Below are positions 45,710-55,600 of a DNA stretch of 64,000 nt, one piece after another. This DNA is from UKL13-3 sp943369665 (GTDB taxonomy: Bacteria; Bacteroidota; Bacteroidia; UKL13-3): contig CALRNX020000005.1 of the NCBI GenBank assembly GCA_943369665.1, positions 62,001 to 126,000 on the forward strand, given 5' to 3'. The notes under the pieces are model-generated. The model searched no databases. It saw only the letters and a list, made by a program, of their open reading frames with translations, and was not told the origin of the DNA. Both the position numbers and the translations under genes were made by a program. Within the stretch, counting starts at the first letter, position 1, and each line of letters opens with the position of its first letter.

Positions 45710-46345
45710 ATGAAAAACAGTTCAATCTTAGTATTACTCCTTGCGGTTGGCCTAATGATGGCAGGCTGTGAGCCCGAAGACTCTGTGTATGTGGAGGACC
45801 TTGATTTGGTTGTTACAAACTACAATCCTGACTTTAATTTTAAAGCCCAAAAAACTTATGCCATGCCCGATAGCGTGGTGCTGATAAATGGCCAAGATTA
45901 TGATGGCTCAACCGAATATGCAAAACCAACTTATGCCACCCCAATTCTAGATGCTATTAAAAAAAATATGGCCAATAATGGTTGGACTTTGGTGAATAAA
46001 AACGCATCTCCTTATGTTATCATCTTACCCTCTGTAAGTCAAACCACCAATATTTTCTACACCTATAGCTATGCATATTGGGGATGGTACTACCCTGGTT
46101 ATTCAGGAGGATGGGGTTGGTATTATCCTGGTTATTATTATCCTCCAACAGTTAGCTCATACAAAACCGGTTCTCTGTTTTTACAAATGACCCACCCGGG
46201 AGATACATCGGCAAGCGACTTGTTACCGGTAGAATGGATTTGTATTGTAAATGGTTTGATGGAAGGAAGTACTACAAGCATACAAGCTCGAATTACAACC
46301 GGCATTAATCAAGCCTTTAAACAATCTCCTTATCTTAAACAATAA
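45710..46345 (+). CDS. DUF4136-like lipoprotein with aromatic-rich loop
   Basis: 211 residues. Lipobox MAGC (Cys20). The start after the lipid anchor (DLDLVVTNYNPDFNFKAQKTYAMPDSV in parts) and the region KPTYATPILDAIKKNMANNGWTLV fit DUF4136. In the middle is a Tyr/Trp/Gly/Pro-rich stretch (YAYWGWYYPGYSGGWGWYYP). Anchored in the outer or inner membrane. Between the two Omp85-like genes. Confidence 0.78.
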   Translation: MKNSSILVLLLAVGLMMAGCEPEDSVYVEDLDLVVTNYNPDFNFKAQKTYAMPDSVVLINGQDYDGSTEYAKPTYATPILDAIKKNMANNGWTLVNKNASPYVIILPSVSQTTNIFYTYSYAYWGWYYPGYSGGWGWYYPGYYYPPTVSSYKTGSLFLQMTHPGDTSASDLLPVEWICIVNGLMEGSTTSIQARITTGINQAFKQSPYLKQ

Positions 46346-46365
46346 CCCTTTAATTGAAAGCAAAA

Positions 46366-46962
46366 ATGAAAAATATAAAGAATATCGTGCTGGCATTAGT
46401 TGTATGCTTTTCAATGGCAGCAAAAGCACAAGTAAGTGCTTTCGGATTTAATTATGTAATTAGTGTTCCTACTGGCAATACATCTGATTTTATTGGAGAA
46501 GCAAGCTACAGGGGTGCATCTTTTGAATACACCTATGTTCCCGATGATCATATTGCACTTCACTTCGAAGGGGGCTGGAATAATTTCTACGAAAAAATTG
46601 ACAGAACTACCTACGAATACAAAACGGCTTCAATAACAGGTACACAATACCGCTATTTAGAAAGTGTTCCTTTGTTTTTGGGTGTTCATTACATAATTCT
46701 GCCTGAAGCAATTGTGAAACCTTATGTTGGTTTAGATATTGGATTAATGTACACCGATGTGCGTGCCGATATTGGTATGTATAGTATCCTGATTGACTCT
46801 TGGCAATTTGGATTTAAACCGGAAGCCGGTGCGGCTATCGAACTCGGTGATAATGCGTATTTAAAACTTTCTGCTAAATACTATCAAACCTTTAAAACAA
46901 ATGATCTGGCTGCACAGTCTTTTGTTGGCTTTAATATGGGGTTAGCAGTTAAAGTAGAATAA
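46366..46962 (+). CDS. Outer-membrane beta-barrel protein, unknown
   Basis: 198 residues from ATG 46366; a TTG at 46354 is in frame but the ATG begins the signal peptide (MKNIKNIVLALVVCFSMAAKAQ). The mature chain has OmpX/OmpW-like strands (FGFNYVISVPTGNTSDFIG, HIALHFEGGWNNFYE, KPYVGLDIGLMY) and ends QSFVGFNMGLAVKVE. Two bases separate it from the next lipoprotein gene, so the two are co-expressed. Confidence 0.74.
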   Translation: MKNIKNIVLALVVCFSMAAKAQVSAFGFNYVISVPTGNTSDFIGEASYRGASFEYTYVPDDHIALHFEGGWNNFYEKIDRTTYEYKTASITGTQYRYLESVPLFLGVHYIILPEAIVKPYVGLDIGLMYTDVRADIGMYSILIDSWQFGFKPEAGAAIELGDNAYLKLSAKYYQTFKTNDLAAQSFVGFNMGLAVKVE

Positions 46963-46964
46963 AC

Positions 46965-47615
46965 ATGAAAACATTTTATACCTATTCGTTTGCATTGATT
47001 GTGATTGTTTTTGCAATTGGATGCTCAACATCTACAAGTATTACGGGTGTATGGAGAAGTCCGGATAATGGAGCCGTACGTTATAAAAATCTTTGTGTGG
47101 CTGCTATTACCGAAAATGTAACCAACAAAAATGTGGTGGAGCAGGAAATGTTTGAGCAATTAAATTCAAAAGGTGTAAAGTCGGCAAAACTAGGAGCGCT
47201 TTTGCCCTACAAATTTAGTGGGGCGCAAACCGAAAAGGATTTAATCCTTGATAAAGCAAAAACTGCCGGGTGTGATGGTATCTTAACCTTTGCTTTGATT
47301 AAGCAAAAAGAAGAAACGCGTTATGTACCTGGCAATGCTACATATGCTCCTCCTGTTCGTTACGGGTATTATGGAACATTTGGCGGATACTATGGCTACT
47401 ACGGAAACCAAATGTATAATCCGGGATATTATACCCATGATGAAATTTATTTTATCGAAACAAACTTATACGATGTGGCTTCGGAAAAGTTAGTATGGAG
47501 TGCACAGTCGAAAACCTACAACCCTTCAGGCATTCAACAGTTTGCTGAAGATTTTACAGTTACCATTACCAGACAAATGATCAAAAGTCATGTTATTGAG
47601 CCTCAGGTAAAATAA
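46965..47615 (+). CDS. Lipoprotein with Tyr/Gly-rich loop, unknown family
   Basis: 216 residues. Lipobox AIGC (Cys20), CSTSTSITGVWRSPDN, then an alpha/beta-looking core (KNLCVAAITENVTNKNVVEQE, GVKSAKLGALLP, KAKTAGCDGILTFALIKQ), a Tyr/Gly-rich loop (YGYYGTFGGYYGYYGNQMY), and EIYFIETNLYDVASEKLVWSAQ. The aromatic loop echoes that of the DUF4136-like neighbour. Not assigned to a family with confidence. Confidence 0.75.
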   Translation: MKTFYTYSFALIVIVFAIGCSTSTSITGVWRSPDNGAVRYKNLCVAAITENVTNKNVVEQEMFEQLNSKGVKSAKLGALLPYKFSGAQTEKDLILDKAKTAGCDGILTFALIKQKEETRYVPGNATYAPPVRYGYYGTFGGYYGYYGNQMYNPGYYTHDEIYFIETNLYDVASEKLVWSAQSKTYNPSGIQQFAEDFTVTITRQMIKSHVIEPQVK

Positions 47616-47628
47616 CTGAATACCTTAT

Positions 47629-48852
47629 ATGGAGTGCAGGTACCTTGTGTATTATATTACAACCTTGCTGATTGCAACAAGTTCTATCCATAAAGTATCT
47701 GCACAACATATTCGGGTTATTGATTCCGTAGACTTCAAATCCAAAAAGGACATTGTTGATGTTTTCCAAGATTGGAAAATTACAGATAGCATTGCTCCCA
47801 AACCTAAACGAGTGGGGAATGCTTTTCAGGTTTCGCTATTGCCTACCGTGGCGGGTATTCCGGGAAATAGTGGTGTTGCTTTTGTAACGATGGTGAGTGC
47901 CGCTTTTTTACTCGGTCCTCCTCAAACAACCAATTTATCCAATATTTATTTTACCCCATACACCAATTTTAAAGGGAAATTTGTGTTCCCGATCCGAAGT
48001 TATATCTGGTCGAAAAACAATAAATGGAATTTTATTGGCGATTACCGTTACATGATCTATCCCGAAACTACTTATGGCTTAGGATCTGATAGCAAAGCAT
48101 CCGACCAAACTTTGGTTAATTACAAGTTCTTTCGGTTTCACCAAAGTTTGCTGCGCAAAGTGTTCAGCTATTTTGTGGCAGGTGGTGGGGTGCGCTTCGA
48201 CTATCATTACGATATGGAAGAAGCAACCGCAGAAGTCAATCAAAAATACATTGAACTGTACGATACCCCTCCTGCTGCTACTTCTTCATCAAATGGTCTT
48301 TCCTTGTCGGGTGCTTACGACTCGAGGCTTAATTCTGTTAACCCTCAACAAGGAATGTATGCGGGGTTAACTTATTCATATATTCCTACCTGGCTTGGAA
48401 GCACTTATAACTGGCAGAGTATTTATACCGATGTTCGTTTATACCATTCTTTTAACAGGAGACGCCAAAACTTAATTTCTTTCTGGGCTTTTTATTGGAC
48501 TGTATTTGCCGGAAAAGCTCCATACTTAGATTTACCATCAACCATGTGGGATCCAAATTATCGCTCCGGCAGAGGATACTACCAAGGGCGTTACAGGGGA
48601 GATGCAATGGCTTACATAGAAGGAGAATACCGGTTTGATCTCACCAAAAACGGTTTATGGGGAGCAACTGTTTATGCTAATGCCCAAAGTTTACGCGATC
48701 CTTCAACAGGGACTTTTGGTCTTATTGCACCGGGTGCAGGCATGGGGCTACGGTTAAAGTTCAACAAGTTTTCAAACACCAACCTTACCTTTGATGCAGG
48801 TGTGGGCAAAGAAAGCTGGAACTATTACTTTGGAATAGGAGAGTTTTTTTAA
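47629..48852 (+). CDS. Omp85-like outer-membrane barrel without POTRA domains (paralogue)
   Basis: 407 residues with signal peptide ending KVSAQ. Same layout as the protein at 44390: short linker, barrel start FQVSLLPTVAGIPGNSGVAF, late motif GRGYYQGRYRG, final strand NYYFGIGEFF with terminal Phe. Thirteen bases after the lipoprotein gene. The pair of paralogues enclosing two lipoproteins and a small barrel suggests one envelope system. Confidence 0.78.
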   Translation: MECRYLVYYITTLLIATSSIHKVSAQHIRVIDSVDFKSKKDIVDVFQDWKITDSIAPKPKRVGNAFQVSLLPTVAGIPGNSGVAFVTMVSAAFLLGPPQTTNLSNIYFTPYTNFKGKFVFPIRSYIWSKNNKWNFIGDYRYMIYPETTYGLGSDSKASDQTLVNYKFFRFHQSLLRKVFSYFVAGGGVRFDYHYDMEEATAEVNQKYIELYDTPPAATSSSNGLSLSGAYDSRLNSVNPQQGMYAGLTYSYIPTWLGSTYNWQSIYTDVRLYHSFNRRRQNLISFWAFYWTVFAGKAPYLDLPSTMWDPNYRSGRGYYQGRYRGDAMAYIEGEYRFDLTKNGLWGATVYANAQSLRDPSTGTFGLIAPGAGMGLRLKFNKFSNTNLTFDAGVGKESWNYYFGIGEFF

Positions 48853-48876
48853 CACCAAACAAGGTTCCGATTTTTG

Positions 48877-48884
48877 TATCCTTG
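48877..48884 (+). promoter_or_regulatory. Candidate -7 box of the O-methyltransferase gene
   Basis: TATCCTTG, one mismatch from TAnnTTTG, ends four bases before the ATG at 48889, so the mRNA would be leaderless. Confidence 0.4.
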
Positions 48885-48888
48885 CAGC

Positions 48889-49533
48889 ATGCAAATTATT
48901 GACGAAAACATCCAATCGTATTGTGATGCACATACTTCTCCCGAAAATGCTGTTTTAAAACAACTCAACCGCGATACTTTTGCCAATGTATTGCAACCCC
49001 GCATGCTTAGCGGCCATTTTCAAGGTCGCCTGTTAAGCATGATCAGTAAAATGATCCGGCCCGATATGATTTTAGAAATCGGGACATACACCGGCTATTC
49101 GGCTATTTGTTTGGCCGAAGGTTTAACGGAAAACGGGAAACTCATTACCATAGATATAAACGCAGAGCGGGAAGAAATGGTTAATCAATATCTCCAAAAG
49201 GCTGGCTTGCAACATAAAGTCCAGCATATTATTGGCGATGCCCTCAATATTGTGAAAACATTACCTTATTCCTACGACCTTATTTTTATAGATGCCGACA
49301 AACCCAACTATCTGCACTATTATGAATTGGCCATGGACAAATTAAATGTTGGTGGGTATATTTTGCTGGACAATATTTTATGGAGTGGTAAAGTATTGGA
49401 TGAAAAGGCTTTGGCGGGTGATAAGGACACACAATTATTGGATGCCGTAAACAAACGCGTTCAACAAGATGAACGGGTAGAGAACATTTTATTACCCGTC
49501 AGGGATGGGCTAATGTTGGTTCGCAAAAAGTAG
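48889..49533 (+). CDS. SAM-dependent O-methyltransferase (caffeoyl-CoA/COMT type)
   Basis: 214 residues from ATG 48889; a TTG 15 bases earlier overlaps the -7 box and is rejected. SAM site ILEIGTYTGYSAICLAEGL, KLITIDINAER, and the metal-binding IFIDADKPNYLHYYE place it in the class I cation-dependent O-methyltransferases (TrmR/COMT-like). The bacterial family includes tRNA-modifying TrmR, so a tRNA uridine substrate is possible. Cytoplasmic. Confidence 0.87.
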   Translation: MQIIDENIQSYCDAHTSPENAVLKQLNRDTFANVLQPRMLSGHFQGRLLSMISKMIRPDMILEIGTYTGYSAICLAEGLTENGKLITIDINAEREEMVNQYLQKAGLQHKVQHIIGDALNIVKTLPYSYDLIFIDADKPNYLHYYELAMDKLNVGGYILLDNILWSGKVLDEKALAGDKDTQLLDAVNKRVQQDERVENILLPVRDGLMLVRKK

Positions 49534-49691
49534 TTCCTGCTCTTTTTCGCCATGTCATTGAAAATGACGGGCTCACACGGTTTTAAGTTTGCCGGAAGTA
49601 GCATATATTGCACATCCATTTTAAAAAAAACACCTGCGCCATTATTTAAGCTGTTGTTTTTATTATACAAATGGCTCATATTGCATAATAC

Positions 49692-52600
49692 ATGAAACCC
49701 ATCATCATGAATATTGCTCAAAAATGGCTGTTATTAACATATCTGCTTTGCGGAAGTGTGGGTGCTGTTTTTGGGCAGGGCCAATGTGCCAATGGTACAC
49801 TGAATGTAAACCTAAATACACCGGCTAATCTTGCTGCATGTTCACCCTATCCTCGTAATGTGACGTTTAATAATACCTCTGGAACAGGTTCTGCTCAGGC
49901 TACATCTTATTATTTATGGTATGTTGATGGTGTGTTTATTGATAGTGTTCTTGGAGAATCGGCCAGCAGGATCTTCAATTTTACAAGTGTGGGAACACAT
50001 ACGGTAAGAGTGGTGGGTCGCACTGCAGGGGGCGGATGCCTGGATACCATTACACGAACGGTCAGCGTTCTCTCCTCTCTCGCTGGAATTGTTGATCCGC
50101 CAAGAATTACAACACCAACCCTCAATCCTGTGTGGACGGGGTGCAATACCAATCCAAGTAATCCAAGCAACCTATTTACCATAAATGTTAGAACACAAGG
50201 AACCGATACCCTCAAAAATTATACGATCATCTGGGGAGATACAGGAGCCAATACCACCGGAATGTCTTCTCCTCCCGGAAATATCATTTCGCATACTTAC
50301 GGAACACTTGGTGTATTCACGGTAACCATCATCAATAACAACGGAACCTGTATTGATACGATCAGAGGAACTGTTAGAAACTTACGCCCTGTATCTACCT
50401 CTATACTCCCCCTGCCTGCAGGACAATTAGCCGGTTGCGCACCGCATACCATTACGTTTCAGGATTCCACACAAAATGCATTTCCGGGTTCCGTTATTAC
50501 CTGGAACTTTGGCACTGGTCAAGCAACCGTAGTAAGGGATTACACCCAAGCTAATACGCCTATTGCGTATACATACCCCAAAGCCGCAAGTCAGCAATGC
50601 ATCTTTGCTGTATCCATTACCGCCACCAATACCAATTGTCCAAGCCCCGGACCTCCATCAACTTATTCCGTAAGTCCGATACTTATCTATGATGTTGATG
50701 TGGCCGATGTAGCAGTTGCAACACCGCTATGCGATTCTACACGCAGTGTAACATTACTTAACAATTCGCAATTGAACTGCGAACCCGGCCAACGCTACTG
50801 GTATTGGGACTTTGGAGATGGAACCAATACGGGATGGATCACAACACAAGCATCACAAGTGCATGTTTACCCTACATTTGGTGATTATACGGTCATGTTG
50901 ATCGACAGCAATTTTTGTGGAACCGATACTGATTATTTGCAGATTCGGGTAAACAGGATTCCTAAAACAGGATTTACCGCCAATCCGAAACAGGGTTGTG
51001 CTCCATTAAATGTATCCTATGCCGATACCTCGGGTGGTGTAGCGATCACCAGCAGAACATGGACATTTGGAACAGGATCAGGAATTGCAAATCGTTCCGA
51101 TTCGGCAAATTCTGTTATTTATACCGTTCCCGGGAACTATCGCATACGGCTTACAGCAACCAATGAGTGTGGAACAGTTTCGGCCAATGATTCCATACAT
51201 GTGTACGCCAAGCCCTCCGTGCGAATACGCTCGGGGCCTAATGGTTGTGCCCCCTTTACCCGAACATTTTTGGATAGCACCATTAACCAATCGCCTGCCG
51301 CTACTTATAAGTGGACATTCGGAAACGGTGATAGTTCGGCTTTGAGAAATCCTAATCCGGTTACCTATAATACACCTGCTAGTTATATTGTAAAACTCGT
51401 TGTAACAGATAGCTGTGGTGTTGACTCGTTTCAAACAACAGTAGTGGTAAGTTCCGTGCCAACCGCTGATTTTACTGCCGATACTGTTTGCCGTGGTGAC
51501 AGCACAACTTTTACAAACTCATCCGTATTGGCGATGGGTGATAATATTTTTGCTGCTAAATGGTATTTTGGTGACGGTGATAGCAGCAGCTTGGTAAACC
51601 CAAAACATCGGTACACTGCAGACGGAACCAAAACAGTTGTACTACGCATCCAAACAGATAAAGGTTGCATAGACTTTGATACGCTGAATACTGTTTTTGT
51701 CAATACCTCACCCAATGTCGCCATTGGTTCACCCAACCGGGTTTGTGATGGGTCCGTTGTAACTTTCGATGGAACGGCAACTCCCGGTGCGGGAATCATC
51801 ACTGCTTACCAATGGACTTTTGGATCAGGCATTCCTGATACTGCCCGTATTGAAGACACAAGTTATTTGTATCCGGGTCCGGGAACGTACACCGTGAGAT
51901 ACAAAGTGAGCAACAGCACAGGCTGTTCGTTTACTGAAACCAAAAACATAACCATTGATCCGATCCCAGACTCCCGCCCTACTGTTTCCAATTTGTGCTT
52001 TGCACAACGCGCACAATTCAGAGACAGTTCAACGGTGAGTAATGCCAATACCATTACACAGTGGCAATGGGATTTTAATGATGATGGCATAGCGGACAGC
52101 ACCACACAACATCCAACATTTTTGTTTCCATCGGCCAATACGTTTAAAATAAAACTTCGCGTAGGCACAAACAATAATTGTTTTAATACCGATTCAATTG
52201 ATATTGTGATTCGTCCGCTACCAGTTGCTTCAATCAATCATAATGGAACCAGTAAATGCAAGTTGGATACTTTTGTCTTTAGCAATACATCAACCGGAGC
52301 AAGTAGTTATACCTGGCGATTCGGGGATGGAAGTGCTGATTCAACAACAGCGAGCAGTGCCAACCTGGAAAAAGTTTACCAGGATTCAGGAACATTTGCC
52401 GTTCGCATGATCGCAGTAACCTCATTTGGTTGTTTGGATACGGCATCGTTTAGTGTCAATTCGCGTCCGTTTCCTATTGCACGTTATACTGTAAACGATT
52501 CCATTTCATGTGCTCCCAAAAACTTCGTGTTCACCAATACTTCCCTGCTTGCCAATAATTATGTATGGAGGGTAAATGGTTTGCAAACAACTACAGCGCT

Positions 52601-55600
52601 GAACCGACCGGACACTTTTATTGCTACCAGCGGGCAATCGTTTGTGGTAAGCTTAATTGCAACAAATGTGTTTGGTTGCAGACCGGATACCACGCAAAAA
52701 ACAATTCAAACCATCACAAACCCTTCTCCCGATTTTATCATGAGCACCGATAGTGGCTGTGGACCATTGGTAGTAAACTTTACCAATGCCACAATGGGTG
52801 CGAGTTCATATTTATGGCAATTTGGAAACGGAAGTTCTTCGGCTGCAACAGACACATTAGCGACATACGTTGCTTCCAATTTGAATGACAGTTCATACAC
52901 TGTCAAGCTCATTGCATTTAATGGCCCGGGTTGCAAGGATTCAATCAGCAAGGTAATAACGGTATTCCCAAAACCCATCAGCAGTTTTAATCAAAACGAA
53001 ACTGCTAATTGCGGACCTCTTCCTGTTTCGTTTACAAATACTTCGGTGCACAAATTTGGTGGAACCATTAATGACCTCTCCTTCCATTGGAATTTGGGGA
53101 ACGGCAATATTGCCTCAGCTAAAGATACTACAGAAACCTTTTTTGCATCCGGTATACAGGATACCAATTACACCGTTTCACTTGTTGTAACAACCGTATT
53201 TGGTTGCCGCGATACGAGTTCAAGTTCGGTTAAAGTATATCCTGATCCAAGGTCAAGTTTTACGGTAAACCATGATAATGGTTGTGGTCCTCTAAGTGTT
53301 AATTTTTCCAACACGTCTGTTCCTCATGATACGGGCAGCATCGGTATCATGACGTTCGACTGGGATTTTAAAAATGGCCTAACAACAAGCGCTGTAAACC
53401 CGAGTAGTTCTTTTATAGCCAACCTTACCAAGGATACGGTATATGAAGTGCAACTGATTGCTTACAGTGAGCATGGATGTAAGGACACCTCGTTTCATAA
53501 AATTTTGGTTTACCCAAAACCGCTTGCCGATTTTACAATGCCACAGGATAGCGGCTGCACGCCATTTAATGCCGTCTTCATTAACACTTCCACTCCGTAT
53601 GATACAGGAGATATTTCCATGATGAGTTTCATTTGGAATTTGGGTAATGGATTTGGCAATGTAACACAAGATGCATTTGGACAATATGTTTCCCAAGCTT
53701 ATGCCGATAGCAGTTATTCCGTAAAACTTTTTGCCACAAGCGAACACGGATGCAGGGATACGGCAGAAAAAAGAGTTGTAGCACACCCGCTTCCGGTTGC
53801 TTCATTTATCAATGATGTTTCACAAGGGTGTGGACCAGTCAATGTTCAATTTACCAATTATGCTTTGTTGGCGGCAACATATAAATGGGATTTTGGAGAT
53901 GGAAGCACATCTGTTTTGCCATCACCAACACATGCCTTTCAATCGTATCCATTATTCGATTCCATTTACAATGTTTCATTTTCGGTGCAATCAGCTTTTG
54001 GTTGTGCAAGTGATACGGTGACGGGCAATATAATTGCACGCTACCTGCCAGTTGCGGACTTCGCAGTGGGAGCAGATTCAATTTGCAGTTCAGGTAATAT
54101 AGCGCTCACCAATCAAAGTATTGGAGGCATTGGCAACAACTGGAATTTTGGAAACGGAAATACCTCTATATCCATTAATCCTGTTGCAAACTTTACCGGC
54201 TTGCCTGACAGAGATACAACGTATACCATTCGATTGGTTGTACGCACACCATACAGTTGTCGCGACACTGCATATGGTCAAGTAAAAGTAAACCCCTTGC
54301 CGGAAGCATTGTTTAGCCCTGTTGTTCCGGATTGCACTCCTTTGCCTGTTACGTTCCAGAATACCTCTTTGCGTGGCGTTTCTTATGAATGGGATTTTGG
54401 AGACGGAACAGAAGACAGTGTTTTGAACCCAAGCAAAATTTTTAACAATGATGTTCAGCTCACCACCCGCAATTTCCAGGTCACACTTAAAGCCATTTCG
54501 CAAAGTGGATGTACGGATACTGCAAAACATATTGTAACTGTTTATTCAAAACCAAAAGCAGCTTTTACGGCAAGTACTGTACAGGGTTGCGGCCCCTTAG
54601 CGGTTTCATATACCAATCAATCTGCTTCCAACTTTTCCGGCAGCATTGGGATGACCTTTGACTGGCAGTTTGGAAATGGCGATACATCAACACAGGCCAC
54701 GCCAAGTGTTTCGTATTTGCCCAATGATACAAAAGATACAATATACAGGGTGCAGCTTACCACCATCAGCGAATTTGGTTGCAGGGATACTGCCTATAAT
54801 ATCATAAAGGTTTACCCGAAACCGCAAGCTCAATTTACCGTAAACGATTCTATAAACTGCGGACCCATAACTGTTCAGTTCACCAACTCTTCTTATCCTA
54901 AAGATACCGGCTCTATCAATATCATGAGTTTTGTATGGGATTTTGCAAACGGATCAAACAGTGTATTGCGCAACCCAATATCGCAGTTTATCAATAACAC
55001 CATTAATGATACAACCTTTGCCGTCAAATTATACGCATCGAGCGAACATGGTTGTCGTGATACAGCAGTTAAAAATATTACGGTGAAACCCAAACCGATC
55101 GCTTCATTCACACAGGATAAAATTTCTGCCTGCGGACCTTTTACGGTAAACTTCACCAATACCTCTCAAATCAGCACACAACAGTTTTGGCACTTTGGTG
55201 ATGGCGATACCTCTACAACTACTAGTCCTTCGCATGTATATCAATCATTTGCATTGGTTGATTCGTTGTACACCACAAGCCTGGTTACCCAATCTGCATT
55301 TGGCTGTGTAAGTGATACCATTCGCAGAGTGATCACTGCTCGTTATTTACCCGTTGCCGATTTTAATACATCAGCAGATACCGTTTGTAACCCGGGAAGC
55401 ATCTCTTTCTTTAATGCTTCTGTGGGTGGTTCTGCAAACAGCTGGAATTTTGGAAACGGCAATACCGCAAACAGTGTTAATCCTGTTGCAGTATTTAATG
55501 GCCCACTTGCAACCGACACCAATTACATGACCAGGTTGGTTGTTACGTCTCCGGGGTCGTGCCGCGATACTGTATATAAACGAATCAATGTACAACCTGC

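Noticed and set aside
33000..49000. Genomic island or prophage explanation for the dense set of small envelope genes
   Set aside because: No integrase, transposase, flanking repeats or tRNA junction; gene style and composition look like the rest of the window.
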